Shown here: one piece after another, positions 34,200-48,093 of the stretch
Numbering within the stretch: position 1 is the first letter of the stretch
How the letters are laid out: each line of letters opens with the position of its first letter
Assembly (NCBI GenBank): GCA_914767715.1
Contig: OU612072.1
Coordinates: 27,110,904 to 27,174,903 of the forward strand
DNA length: 64,000 bases
Direction: 5' to 3'
Source of the DNA: Membranipora membranacea
Lineage: Eukaryota > Bryozoa > Gymnolaemata > Cheilostomatida > Membraniporidae
The notes under the pieces: model-generated
The model's database searches: none
Told to the model about the DNA's origin: nothing
What the model saw: only the letters and a program-made list of their open reading frames with translations
Position numbers and translations under genes: made by a program

Positions 34200-36738
34200 T
34201 TCAGCATCTCATTAATTTAAGAGACAAATTTTACAAGAGGGTATTCAAGGATATACCTAATCCAGCTACAGCGCAAGTCAAACAGTTCAACAAGTTTTGA
34301 AACTTTGTTACAAATAAAATTAGGAATGCTAAGAAAGACTTTATAAATGACTCATTATCTAAAGATGAAACAAGTTTTTTCACCTGCCTGAAATCACTGA
34401 CAGGAAAGAAGAAATCCTCTGATCAAATCGAGAAAATTAGCTATCAAAACTCTACCTACACCTCAAACTCTGACAAGGCAAATGCCCTTAATAGATATTT
34501 CACCACGGTCGCTGGACAATCGGTTTTTATTCCTAAGATCGATCAACAACCTGACCTTTTCCATGGTCCAAGTTTCAATTTCACATATGTTGAGAGCGAA
34601 ACAATCTACAAACTGATAAAGTCCCTCAAACCAAATAAACGTGGTGGCTTGACCATGTTTCCAGCTTCCCTGTACCAAACTGTTGCAGACCTATTAGCTC
34701 TTCCCATAGCCCTGATCATTAACGAATGCTACAAGAAATCAATATTTCCCGACTGCCTAAAAACAGCCCTGGTCACCCCACTCTTTAAGAAGGGCGATAA
34801 AACAGACCCTTGCAATTACAGACCAATTTCCAGTCTGCCAATCATATCAAAGGTGTTTGAGCTAGATATGAAAAATCAAATTATGACGTTTATCGAAACA
34901 CATGGAATACTCTCTGATCGACAATTCGGTTTTCGTAAGCACCATTCCAGTGAACAGTAACTACTTTCTCTTTTGCAAAATTGGAGAACAACGCTAGACA
35001 ACCCTCAACCGAATTTCATATAGGTGCACTCTCTTTGGACGTACGTAAAGTGTAAAGATACTCATTAGCTTTACAAAAACAAACTAAAATTCATTATGTA
35101 ACAAACCCATGTATTATATATTCAAATTAAAAGTTCTTTTGTTTCACCAGCTTAAGCTGGAGACTCGTTTCAACTCCAAACAAGTTGTCACTGCTCTCAT
35201 CTGCAGGATTAGGTTCAGTCCAATTTCAGGGGACAATAGAGTAATTTACTCTTCAAACAGGGGATCCAGGGTGCAGTATTGTGTCGAGGAGTGTATGTGT
35301 TGCAGCTTCTGGCCACCTCCCAACATCTTTAGGGGGCGTTGGCTGTCCGTGATTGGTCTGGGGGGATTTGGGCCCGCCCTGGTCTTTGTGTAGGTGTGTT
35401 CCCTGTATATCTGGCAGAACTTATCCTGGTTCAGTGTAATTTTACATGTGAAAGAAGGCAGCTCACTTTATTATGAACTCAGATCAGTTAGATCAAGATA
35501 TTATATACAAAAGCAGTTTAGAGGAAAAAGGCAAAAGGTATGAATATTAACCTTATCATTTTAATTGCAACATGCATTCCTTATGCAAGGATCAATTATT
35601 TTATATATACCTTGAATTGTGTAAAGGCTTAATTTGACACCTTATTATTGTAAATTTTGGAAATAACACTTTATTTTAAAAGCTGTAAAGTAACACTATA
35701 CAGGTAACTTTTTGAGAACCTGTGTAATGCTTTTATAAATAGTCATTGTTTGTGTTAATCTTTTTAGATTTCACGGTGTGAATCTCGGTAAAACTCGACA
35801 ATAAATGGTATAAATTGTACGACAAAAGTCCGAGTTCCATCAGTTAAAATCCCAAGTCACAAAATCCACTAAACTGAAAGCCTAACGATAGGGAATCGTT
35901 AAATAAAGCATTTGACACTATAAATCATGGACAACACATCCACACTCTGAAGCGACTAAATTTCGCAGAGTCAACAACAAAATTATTTACATCCTATCTT
36001 TCACATCGAACCCAAATCATGAAAGTTGATCATGATCAGTCCAGTGCACTACCGATTACATGTGGAGTATCCCAAGGAAGTGTCTAGGTTCAATCTTATT
36101 CAATCTTGCACAAAACTGCATTCGCTTACGCTGATGACACCGTTATTTCCTGCACAGCAACAGATATCCCTACCTTAATGGATAAATCTGAGTCATTGAT
36201 GAGAGAAGTATCGACATGGTATTCAAACAATCTCCTTCAACTCAACTTATCCAAAACCCAATACTGTATTTTCTCAAATAGGAACGTAGAAGATTTTTAC
36301 CAAATCCAAATAAACAATTTGAAAAATAGAATCCAAGCATTCGCTCAATCTTCTTGGAGTTATTCTTGATTCAGAACTTAGTTTAACCCCTCAGGCTAAT
36401 GCCACCGCCTCTAAAGCAAACAAAATGGTCTACTTGTTATCAAACTAAAATAATACATGACAGTAGAAAACTCATTGAAGACTTACAAATCACTGATCAG
36501 ACCTAATGTAGAATACTGCTCATCATTGTACCCTGATGGTTTAGTTAAAAATTCAGATACATTAGAAAAAGTACAAAATAAAGCAATCAGAATCAGAAAC
36601 AACAAACAATTTTCTGTCACATCTGGCCGCTTGCTCCTAAATTTACATACTCTCCACAGTAGAAGGAATTTTCTTTTTCACAATTTTGTCAATCGAGAGT
36701 CCATAAAGGCCGTGCATCCAAGCACATACTTCATCTAG
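34200..36738 (+). pseudogene. LINE reverse transcriptase, split by an insertion
   Basis: Motifs in order: VTPLFKKGDKTDPCNYRPIS near 34775-34830, LSDRQFGFRKHHSSEQ near 34910-34955, SLDVRK near 35030-35049, then after foreign DNA AFDTINHG at 35908, a GVSQGSV motif near 36067, FAYADDTVIS near 36122 and a C-terminal IRPNVEYCSSLY near 36497. Stops interrupt the frame near 34960, after GVSQGSV, and near 36370. The catalytic YADD is preserved, but the protein cannot be made. Confidence 0.8.
35050..35907. mobile_element. Unidentified ~858-bp insertion within the LINE RT
   Basis: The RT reads SLDVRK up to 35049 and resumes with AFDTINHG at 35908, the exact next residues of RT box A. The intervening DNA has no RT similarity and no long coding frame. 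TAAA occurs at both junctions (35046-35049 and 35904-35907), which may be a 4-bp target duplication. No terminal inverted repeat was recognised. Confidence 0.65.
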
Positions 36739-39334
36739 TTAGCAAATCAAACAGACATACACGATCACTTCGTAGCAACTGTGCAATGATTAATCCCTCA
36801 TTTAGATCAAACCTAGGCAAATCAGCCTTTTTAAATATTTTTCATACATTTGTAACTAAGTCAACCAAGCCTCATGAATCATTATCATTTAATCCTACCT
36901 TATGTTGTTAACTTGTATTTTTGTTTGCCACTCTCTGTTTCTTCTTTTCTTTTTTCATCTTATTCATCCAATTTATGATACCATGCTTTCATTATCCTAC
37001 ACACATATATAGTATGTAACACCCTACCACTTATATCTTTTTATTCAAGTCATTTTTTGTATCTATGTTAATGTGTTTGAGGTCAACAAGTTATTTTTAA
37101 TTTGCTTTAATTATAAACTTTTAGAAAACCTCAATAAATAAATAAATAAAGAAGAAATTTAAAAGACCATTTAATTAAGGTAATTAGCATTTATAATTAA
37201 AAGTCTCCATTATAATTACCAATAATTTTGGTATAAACATAGCTATAGCAGCCAGCTATTTCTGTGCTGTTTGCGCTTTCCTATTGTTCCAAGTTCTATA
37301 GCTATGACTATGACTCATTTGTTTTAACCATCAGCCAGGATTATTACACGTGGCAGCTCAGCAAGAGGAAGGTTTATCTCTGGCCGCCAGTAAATTTATT
37401 TACGTTTATCATGCTTTCAAATTGCTCCAAGAAACGTAATAGAACCCTACACCATGTAAGTTAAATTTTTTAAATGAATAAGTTTAATCTGATGCGTTCC
37501 TAATATGTAGCAAACTGTTTGTAGAGATTTCTATCAATTGCTATGGCTGTAACTTAATTTTGAACGCATATTATTATGTCAAGTGTTCTATATTCAATAT
37601 TATCATACAAACAAACGTTATATAAGACCATATTATTTATACCCATTTTAGCGGAGTTAATTATTAGCTTGGAGGAGTTATGTTCTGGACAACAGCTGGT
37701 TAATTCAACGCCATAGTATATTAAGTCTATGTTCAACGTCCTCTCCTATCAATAATTTTAAGAGTTTAAATTCATTTTGTAATTCGTGTACTTTGTTTAT
37801 TGTTTTTTTTTGTCTTGTTTGTCATTCTGATGACGATTTAAATTTATGTCATTGCATACCACATGTTAAATCGTTTCGTCTTGTTCTGTCCCATCGTTAC
37901 ATTGTCAGTATTTTTATAGGTTAACGTCTTCTAAATAAAATAATTACCCATAAGTCAGTTGGCAATTAATACGGACGCCATATACCATCATAGACATCCC
38001 CTCCCCTGTGCCCAATATAGAAATTGTCTTTTTCTGTAAGGTTAGGAGTTATGTGACCAACATTCATGAAATATTGCCATGTGCACCTGTTTACTAACAC
38101 AGCAACATGCGCTCCCATGTGTATCCGGTTAAGAATATTGTTGTCGATTCTGTAACAGACGAGGGAGAAGTTTAGAGTGTGTGTAGTTAGTAGTGAGCAG
38201 ATACTTCTCAGGGCATATAAGGTAATTTTGTGAACCCGAGTTATCTCCACATCTCGAAAAGGCCAAAAATCATATAAATTATAAAGCGAAAAACTTCTTT
38301 TGTGGCTGGCATAAAAAGTTATCAAGCTACAGACCTCAAATATTTAGGACACACTCACAAACTGTGTATTTCTTTGCCCCCCATGAAAGTGGAATAATTG
38401 CATACATAAGCCGGCAGCAGGGCAGCAATTTATATCATTTTTTAACCGTTTTCCGTAAAGCTTTCGATATCTTGGTAGATATTTTCCTTGTTTACTAAAG
38501 AAAATAACCACTATGTTCCTCAGAAGATGAGCAATCCAATGATATAAAAATTTGTGGTGTCAGACCATTTGAAGCCATGCTGCTGCTCAAAAGAAAATGT
38601 GCTTCTACATTATTTGATTGATTTGCGATGCTTTAGAGAAAGCTTCTTTTGTAGCTGGCATAAGCAATTATTGAGGTACAGACCTCAGATTTTCAGGACA
38701 TACACTGAGTTTCATGCACCATATATCATTACCCAACCAGCAACATTATTGTATAATTAACCCTGCCTGCCAAATAAACTACATTCATTATTGCTATTGT
38801 ATTGTTATAGTATAATCCTTTACAGTTCTAGCCCAGTTCTAGTCAATATTATATAATTGGATTGACATTGTATTCAATGAGTTTGTATTTAGATGACCAG
38901 GCAAGTTAGCTGCTACAATGAAAGCATTACATTCGAATTTTCCTCCTCACAATTTTTGTAAGCACAGAAAACTCTTAGTATTGAGTATGATGAGCCGACA
39001 AAATACCTATGTTCAACTCATCTGTGTTGTACTGTAAGCCTACCCTAAGCTATATCTTGTGCAATCTAAGAATGTAGGCAGCAACTGCATAAATAGAATA
39101 CATCAGCTAAATTATGCTAGCAGAATTATCACAAAACTTTGCTACTAATAAAAAAGTACAACATCGCTCACCAGTTGAGCGAGGATCTACTTTGTATTAA
39201 TCGCCCTACATGCCTAAGTGGAGAAGAGTGATATGCGAATGAGGCCATATTCTCCACAGAACTACCGAAAATATGCTGACTGATGCTAGAAAACATACTT
39301 GGTGTCAAAGCATGCAGTATTAATACTGATTATT

Positions 39335-41408
39335 GGCATAGTCTTAATCTACGCTCCTTGGGATTTTTGAGATTGAATGGCTCTGAGCAAGGATTTTGCT
39401 CTGAATGCTATGGTATGTGGGTAGAGAGAGGCAAAGGTAAATCTATTGTAAACCTGGTATACATTCATTACCTGTCTACAAAGGAGCTCTTGATGTTAAA
39501 CTTTATCATTCCCAGCCATCTCAGTTATATGGTGTGCAGGAAGCAATTATGGCATTTTTCTCTCTCACTCTTGGATGGTAGTTCCCTAGCAGGTGTTGGC
39601 ACTAGTACAGATAGTATTGAAATGTTAGGCTAGTGACAAGACAACAACGTTTACAGTAATACATTTTAAGCTGTCAGCTTGTGTGCCACAAGCAGGGAGG
39701 TTAGCCTTTCACAGGCATAATGACTTAATTACCTCAATATTCCTTGTCAAAATTTTTAATTATCGAATTAATTGTCGCTGGTAGTTAATCCTACACACAC
39801 ATTCCATTGCACTTGTAACAAGTCATCATGACACACTTGTGGAATTAGAGAGACAGGATGTCATCGTAAGCTGACCTAACTTCCTGTCTTTTGCTGCCGA
39901 TAATGAATGCGATGAGTTTTTAATTTTGCGAATGTACATGTTTACAATGATGGTTGTTTTGGTGAAAGTACAATCATGATCATTCTTTGACAGAAGAGTG
40001 AGGGGGCGGGAAGTTTAAGCCTTTTATGAAAAATACTAGATGGTTGACCAAATTCCATTTGTATATTTTCATCGAATTATTTCACCAAACTCTGCTTCCA
40101 AGCTCATCATAGTACAGAGTAACTATGCCAAAAATGAGATTGCTTTGCAAAAAAATCTCTTGCGCCCTTATTATCCGGTATTTGCAACCATGTTTCATTG
40201 ATTTTCCTCTGCTACTTGGTCAACTACAAGAGCTGAGCCAGATATAACATACAGTGGTTGTATCTGGCTCAACTCTTGATAATCTGCTGCTAGCTCATTA
40301 CGATAATCTATGTGTTTACCCAAAGGGTTAACCATTTTTAAATCTACTGGTACCTTTTAAAGTTCTGTGCAGGTTGCCCATGAATGCCAATGTCAACAAA
40401 ATTTACATTCTGACTGGCTTATCTTGATTATGACTTCATGGGTAAACAACTTGGATAACAACAATACATCCAATTATGCTTGAACTCAGCTGCTTGGCTA
40501 AGATGTTGATGTCAAGTAAAAGGTAAACAATTGGCAAATAGACACTGAGAATCTTGTTCAATTCAATAAGCTAATCCCATTAAAGTGATCAGGCAGATTG
40601 AACTGTACATTGTAGCCATTGAATGCATGCATTGAAAAGTTCGGTGTGTTGAAAGTTCTTTCAACCTAAAGGTTTATCAATGAATATCAAGACTGATTTC
40701 ACCAACCTACTCCAGATTAATACAATTTTCACCTAAAAAGGTTTAATTTTTTTAACATTTCATTTCAAATCAATTGCATGTAATTGAGTGATGTGGCTAG
40801 TATCGGGCAAAACAACATCGATGCATCAGTTCCATGTGGTCTACCGAATACATTTCCTAGAAGTTTCGACCATCACGACAGGATTTCCACAATGCAGCTA
40901 TAGTCTGGAGTTCCAATCAAGGAGTACTTTTACTCCTTGTTCCAATCATTTCAACAAATTCCTGCCAAAGGAATACCCACACTGATATTTATTCTGTTAT
41001 ATATGAGACCGGTAGCTTAGACAGGCGGCTGGGTTGCCAGATTAGGGGCTTGTAGGGCCATTACATCAGTTAAGATTTAGAGCGGTAAATAATTGCCTGG
41101 ACAGCCTTGTAGCAGATAATCTTTCAAAGCTATCAGCTTAATATTATCGCCTGCATTGATATATTTAGAATTTACAGTGACCATCAGACATTCCGTACAA
41201 ACGAGTTCTATTGTGTCATTTAACTATAGGTCTGTTTGATCAAGAAGTAACAGGGGAAGCTGTTACTCCTTGGTTTGATTTACCCTTGCTTCTCTCTACC
41301 CACATTCCATAAAATTCAGAGCTTGCGCTCCATGCCCAGAACATCTTCAGCCAACAAACAGCTAATGAAAGCCATCCACGCCAAAAAATCCCAAGGAGCG
41401 TAGATTAA
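39335..41408. repeat. Inverted repeats ~110-130 bp bounding ~2.07 kb
   Basis: Sequence at about 39338-39445 (TCTACGCTCCTTGGGATTTT, later TGTGGGTAGAGAGAGGCAAA and GGTAAATC) is found reverse-complemented at about 41278-41407. The two copies share both ends but differ internally. The arrangement suggests a foldback or a non-autonomous DNA transposon. No transposase was found between the arms. Confidence 0.65.
40228..40277. repeat. Hairpin with ~21-bp arms
   Basis: AAGAGCTGAGCCAGATATAA at 40228 pairs with TATCTGGCTCAACTCTT ending at 40277, with two mismatches and a short loop. It lies between the inverted repeats at 39335-41408. Confidence 0.75.
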
Positions 41409-43379
41409 CCCTTAGTGTGTCATCTACATAATCCCTCTGGTTAGCTATTCTTGTTGAAATTCCTAAAAATGATAAGGGGTTGTAAAAATTGATATATCTT
41501 AAAATCTAGAGGGTGTAGAAGGAAAGTTTATATAAACTTCTTCTAAACAAGATTTCTGATCTATCTATATAACTTTTAACCACCCAGCAATAACAGAAAT
41601 GATTGATGAGGTATTGAAACACACAAAAAAGTGTACAACTAGACTTAATTTGTATAATATATCTGAACCACTGAACTCAATCCTGGAACAGCAGCTCACT
41701 CATAGCCTTATAAACAGTAAACACTCAATTTAGGAATACTTACTTGATTTTATGAACTCCTCAATCCTCTAATAATTTAAGTTTATAGATGTCTATGTGA
41801 TTTGCTATGTGAAATGCTATGTGATTGGCTGTCCCTAGTAGAGGGTGCCATCTTTACTGTATGACCACGTGACAGTCACCTGACTAAAACCATTACAACA
41901 AGATGCATTCTTCCGGATATAATGCAGTCTCTAATAAAATATTCATTGATTTATGGATTTGTTTCATAGTGTTTTATTGTTTTATATTATCAAGACCGGC
42001 ATAAATAAAAGTTGTTATGTTCGAAATAACAACCAAATAAAAGAAAAAGACACTAGTTTATACAAATTGCTGCTCACAGAAAATTGATTTTTTTAATAAT
42101 CAAACATTGCGCAAACTCCAAAAAGCTACTAGGGACTGAGCTCGATGTCAAATGAAAATTGTGAGAATGTCTATTGGAAAATACAGCTCCCTGATTGGAG
42201 AATGGTGAGTTGAAAATGCTATTCTAAGAATAGTACAATTCAATGATCTGAACACAAATACTCTCACACCGGTCTTACAGAGTCATAATTTGTACCACTG
42301 GACAGGGAATTTTGTTTAGATGAGAAATAAAAAAATAACTAACTCTTTACGAGCAATGATACTACCATGGTGATGTTTATAGCAAGGAGGGTTCAATGTT
42401 AGCAAAGTTTATGCAGGCAGTGCCATCGTACTATAATCCTCTATCAATTGGTAATCTGCTTTGTACTAATTTCTAAAAATTATTAAACTGCCTTGTACTA
42501 ACTACTAACCCTAAAGTAGTCTTGGACCTCACTAACCAAAAAATGTGTACTAGCAGCACCGATTCCCACCTAACTGCAACCCTCTATGAGCCATAAGAAG
42601 CTTAACACAGGGATAAACCGACTTGTAAATTTGCCTGCCATTGCTAAACACAATGCCTGAGAAACCATTCTGTGATCAATGAAGAAGGAGTTCATTGCTG
42701 TGATCAAACCTCAATATGTATGGGTGCGCTATACAAATGACACTTCTTGTTTCGGACATACAAAGGTAGACCGACCCTCTCACCAACCTCAACCGGACTC
42801 ACCCACACAGTTCAGTGACAACCGACAACCAAATGTATCATCTAATGATATATGACAAGATGTAAGATCAGTGCATCAACATGAACCTAGTGCTCAGCCT
42901 ATTTGTCGAGTGATGAACCTTTTGATCATGTTTTGGAAATGAATTGAAAGCTGTTTATTTTAAAAAACAAGTCGTACTCATTGTACTCTTAAATATAACT
43001 GATATACATGTTAATCCACAGTAGGAATACCTGCATTGAACTAAAGTTCACTGATGCCTGAATAGGATGCAAAGCATTGGAATGAAAAATTATGAATAAT
43101 CGACGAGGTGAGAACAATAAACTGTCAAAAAAAAAAATTGAATCAGTAGAAAATACTAAAAAGTTTAGATGTTATTCACAATCAACAACCCTAGAAGGCC
43201 TCCTGCGATTGTCAACAGGATAATAAAATACCAGTAGGCGCAAGAAATGCCCTAAAGTCAATTGATATATCAATACAAATGTGAACACTGAACAGCTTGA
43301 AACTTTGATAAAATGAGAGCATGTGCCCATCCCTATCAATTACCATATGGGGAAAGTTTATGTGGCACTACTTTTTGAT

Positions 43380-43995
43380 CTATCGATTCAACAGTGTGCA
43401 GTGACAACATAGTGCTGCGCAGATATAAGAGTGTGACTTTTGTGACAGTTCACTATCGGAGGAGGTGCTTATGGTGCATATTTGATGTGTCATGGCTGGT
43501 GTCCACTCTATACCACCATGAGTCTCAATTATAGTCTGAAAAGAAGAAAAATGTATATCAATCACTGTGTCATACTTTCAGAGCGATTGTGGCTAAATTA
43601 GGGGGAGGGTGTCAACGTGTCGCTGGCTAAAGTATCCTCAATTTGATATATTTGGTATATTCGATATTTACCGCAACCCATCACAAAAAAAAACTATATA
43701 TAATACGCGTCTAAGTGATGTAGCAACAATCATGAATCAGAGGATTACATTGTTTGACATAATAATTTTGTTGGTGACTCCCAAAATATTGATAGATAAG
43801 CATTGGTGATCATTCAAGCCCATACATACCTTGGTTGGGGGGGGGGTATTTGTCCCTGGTGTCTTCACAACTTCAGTTCCAAGTGTAACAAAGAGAGCAT
43901 CAGCAGAGTGTGCTTCTTTAAAGCTGGAGTTATTGGTTGTGGGTGACAAGGTGTGAGAAATCTGCTGAGTATGATGCTCTGTCGTATATCTTCTG
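43380..43995 (-). CDS. Possible 3' end of a spliced gene (two exons), product unknown
   Basis: The terminal exon 43380-43535 follows a strong acceptor (TTTTTCTTCTTTTCAG) and is open to TAG. The preceding exon starts at about 43995 and ends at 43830 with an AAG|GTATGT donor; both junctions are phase 0. The joined reading is Thr/Ser-rich, with FVTLGTEVVKTPG in the first part and THGGIEWTPAM in the second. I find no family and no certain upstream exons. Composition is plausible for protein, but evidence is only splice signals and openness. Confidence 0.3.
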
Positions 43996-46900
43996 AGTCA
44001 CTGTCCCCATTCTACGTTCACTCCTCCAAATAGTAAAACTGTAAAAAATAATCTTGTATGTAGAAATTTCATGATGTGAAGTCAAAACAACGGTAAGAAT
44101 GTTGTAGAAAAAAATTATGTGCGGAGTTTGGGACACCATATATGAGTATATCTGTGAGAAATGACCTCCTGACAGCTATCTATTGTATGCCGTCTATAGA
44201 ATATGATGAAGCTATGACTGTCCATTAATCTCCGAATTGAGATGTATGTAGGCCCACGCGGCCACATCAAAACAGCACTTTTTGAAGTACCATACTATCA
44301 CAAAAGACAAAAGTATGCAAAGCGAAAGCAGATATAATATATATAAGCTCAGTGTCAGGCCCAAGGGGAAACAACATTACCAAATGCTCACTCCGATGGT
44401 TTGTTCAAAAGCTTCAGGTGTCATACAATAACCCCCCCCCCCCCCCCACTAATTCCCTTCTAACAGAGGCACTGTTGAAGTTTAGATCAGAGTACACAAT
44501 ATGACGCAAAAATCATGGCTCAGAATAATTCATTTTAGCAATCAGGAGTGGGGAAACTTTTCAATATGGAGTAGCGTTGGTTGGGTGGTTGGCCATCAAT
44601 AATGTTAAGTTGGTTGGATGAAGACATATTTCTTCTTTCTTTGATCCAGAACCATTACAAGTTCTGTGATAAATGCCTACATTTCAAGTTCCTCCCATTT
44701 TACTGGTGACACCAGAAGCGAATCCAAATGCAGAAAAATTCGATAATACGATAGGGATAATGACATAACATACACTGTGACATTGCATTGACTAGATTGG
44801 AAAGCAAGCACTATGTGCTCGACATCTACTTGACTCTTTGTTAGGTTATTTACTGAGCATGGTGACAAAAAGTAAAACATTCTCTACCTCAAGAAAAATT
44901 TTAATCTAATTTGCATATATTTGGAGCTGCTCCCCCTCCAGCCATCAACACAAGACAACATCGTTTTACTTGGATTTTACTAGGATTGGAGCAACCGGAA
45001 ATGCAGGGTGAAAATATTTTAATTGACATACAACTTATATTATAATCATGTGGGAATTTGCCAACAGCATTTACAGCCATGCTTTTTTTATTGTTATTCA
45101 GCAGACTGTTAGTACTGCAATGGTTGTCGGCACTTAGTTTTTGTAATAGAGGAGAACTCCGAAGGCACTTGGGTGCCTTTCTCAAGAATTGGATGTGACA
45201 ACCCTGTCACAACCATCCAATGAGCTCATTAAAACCCAAGTATCTTAAAACTTTGAACGTGAGGTCACCCACTGGAAGTTAGTGACGGAGTTGAGAAAAT
45301 GTTGGCTAGCCATAATTTTATTACTTCAAGCCATCTTCTCGAAATGCAAACTTTTCCTATTAAACTAACATTACTCCACTAGAGTAATCCCATCATTGAA
45401 AGTGGGGTCCAATGGTATTGAAGTAACTCACGGTTTAATCTTCTGGCAATTTCTGGCGGGAAGCCATGGTTTATTAGCTACTGAATACCATCAAATCATC
45501 TTCTGATCTAAAACCACATATTATATATATATACGGGACGTGTGAATATTGAGTTTTTTGAGATATTCATATATCACTCTAAATACAATAGGACGATAAA
45601 CTTGATATTACATAATATTCAGGATAGTTGTCTAAAGATGATTTGCAGTAAATTACTCCTCTAGCGGAGGTGGGAGTCTATATGAAGAAATGAGAGCAAA
45701 TGTTAGCTTGCTTAAAATGCAGCTATTTGTGAATTTTCCCTGCTGCAAATACTTAACTCTCTTAGGGTATACACAATGTTACATTGACTGCCAGCAACTC
45801 ACAATTCGGCACATATTATATAATATATTGACTATGGACCAAATTTGTTTCCCCGGTTCGGCTCAACAAATAGGAATGGTTGAGGATGAATTTTTTTCGC
45901 AATTCTTAGTTTTGGATTTTTTTACCAGATGTATTATTACTGATGAAAACCGTGTAAGCCCTCTTTCTTTCACCCTATCTAGATATGAAGTTAGGGCACT
46001 GAGATTATTGCATTTGGAGCCGGATTCTAACATTTTAACAAATTACAAATAACACAACACTTAAAAACCAAAATCACAATCTGATCGCTCACCAGCTGAG
46101 TGAGCAATACCTGCTAGGGGTCTCACTTTCAAATCGTTCAGTCAATGATTGAACTATATACATTCTGAGCGAGCGATTTGGGAGTGATGTTGTCTAATTG
46201 AAAGACCAAGTGGGCAATAATTTCGAGTGATGCGATAGTGATAATTTGCTTTAGTAAAGTATCGCTCTTTCTAATTGAAAGACACCCCTGATTGGCAAAC
46301 TACAGAAGGCTACTAGTAGTGATAATAACTAACAGTTACTAGCTAGACTTCTTAGTTAGTCTACTCATTCTTCACGACTGAGTAGTAGAGTACTACTCTA
46401 CTACTCAGTCGTGAAGAATGTAAAGAAATTACTGCATCAAGAGATAGAAGACCTCCCTCTCTGCCTCAAAGTTATTGTGGGATGGTTGGGGATATGAAAA
46501 GCATTTTTTACAAATCGCCTTGAAAACTTATTTGGGCTTCATAGACAGATTCTGAGCAGTTTGAAGCACATTTATCTTCAGGCAACAATCAGCAATATGC
46601 TAACTTTAAGCGGGAAAACTTAGATTTTTTGAGGATGATACTTTTCTCGGACATATGCTATAGAAAATTTCTGGGCTGGCCTGACTGATGAATTCAATTC
46701 AGTCACCAGAACTGGAGAATATATCATCAGTGCTTGTTCACATTTAACTATTTTCACATTGAATATTCCATTGTCTTTATATATGGGTGGGGGGCTACAT
46801 AACCAAAAGGTTTTATCATTCACCAAGTATTTTAATTCTTTGATTCCTATATTTTATATAAAGGTCACCTCTTAGATTTCATTTGTCCCAGTTGATATTA

Positions 46901-48093
46901 TTGAAAGTTTTGTGGGAATGTACTTATAAAATAAACAACTAAAGCATTCACCTTGTCAATTTTTGATGGTAAATTCATAGCACTGGGTACGCTTACCTCC
47001 AAGCGATTACCACCAGAAAAGGAGCCTAATTTTCAATGTGTTTGCATCGTTTATATACGTTATCATGGCAAGTGGAAGGTCTCATTATCTATAGTCTCTG
47101 GTTGTACTCCTTCAACAATATGCACCGAAAGATGAAAATAATATAATGATGATCATAGTTCTGATATTGTTAGGTGCAAAAAATGATGTTAATAGTTAGC
47201 AATACTCTTTCCCTTAGTTCGCATTGCACAGGAGTAGGCATTTCCCAATAATCAATAAATTATATCACTTGTCTCCAATCAGGGAAGTCCCTGCTCCAAT
47301 TCATTAACGCAGGTTTGATACATGCCCCCCCCCCCCCCCCCGGTGTACAGGTTTATTCACCGGGAGCCACTACCACCATTCGCTACGGCTAAGACTATAG
47401 TTTATCACACAGGTAGAAGGGATGCTCATGGATGGAGGAGCCAATAATCGAAAATTCCTCAGACTACATGGTGACAGGGAGCTCAGGTCACAGGAGGCCT
47501 ATATAATCACAAACCCAAACAGGCCATCACAGTAGGTAGCTGCTGTGATGGATCCATGTGTAAGTGTTTCAAGATGATTATTACGTTGTTGATGAGATGG
47601 CAATGATTTAACTTGATGTTATGAAAGAGAAATTTCCCTGTGATAGTATATTGATGATATCAGCTTGATAGTGCATAGAGATTACACAGTGTAGTTGATC
47701 ATGTTTAATATTGATGGGTATAAAATTTATTGAATATTGTTCTGAATATTATTATATATATAATATTAAGCAAATGTCACTTTACTTTGACTCACTGCCG
47801 CTAGCATTTCGGCTACATGGTACAAAAGCATAAACTGTAATGCAGGACAAGATACTGGTCTGTACATGATATTTGATAAGGGCAATGGGGCCTTGAAATG
47901 GAAATAGATTTCAGAGTGACCGAAAAAAGTGGACACAACCAGGCAATGGGTCTATTGAATATGGTTCGAATGCTACGAGTGGTCAAAGGTTTAGAAATCA
48001 GTAAGCAACCTGTTTGTGACATCTTAATAGTGTTAGTCAGAATGTGGAACCAGTAGAAAACATAATTGATATTATCAATTGTTAAAATTTCAG
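43996..48093. other. Non-coding stretch with homopolymers and a long palindrome
   Basis: Poly-C runs of about 17 lie near 44432 and 47325. A 55-bp palindrome is at 46366-46420. Several open frames exist but none shows recognisable motifs or splice context. Confidence 0.45.
46366..46420. repeat. 55-bp near-perfect palindrome
   Basis: Two 27-bp arms, the left one starting CATTCTTCACGACTGAGTAG, are exact reverse complements separated by a single C. The arms themselves contain GAGTAGTAGAGTA-type internal repeats. No neighbouring gene explains it. Confidence 0.9.

Larger units (their letters stand above)
33256..37151 (+). mobile_element. Degenerate LINE (APE endonuclease + RT), plus strand
   Basis: Endonuclease at 33256-33767 and frame-shifted continuation to 34168, RT from about 34200 to 36740, then a 3' UTR ending in (AATA) repeats at 37131-37151, a typical LINE tail. 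The RT is interrupted by about 858 bp of unrelated sequence (35050-35907) directly between the residues of box A. Several stops and frame changes show the copy is inactive. It is distinct from the LINEs at 1-2940, 18.8-22.1 kb and 57.9 kb. Confidence 0.85.
37152..43379. other. Long non-coding stretch with inverted repeats
   Basis: No gene is well supported. One open minus-strand frame (37966-38325) ends HRGGDVYDGIWRPY and could be a terminal exon preceded by CTGTTACAG, but I recognise nothing. Inverted repeats at 39335-41408 and a hairpin at 40228-40277 are listed separately. Confidence 0.4.

Noticed and set aside
45690-46052. 120-codon plus-strand open frame
   Set aside because: No motif, no splice context and low-information composition; likely chance.
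44430-47342. Poly-C runs as functional G-quadruplex signals
   Set aside because: Simple homopolymers are common in such genomes and nothing around them points to a function.
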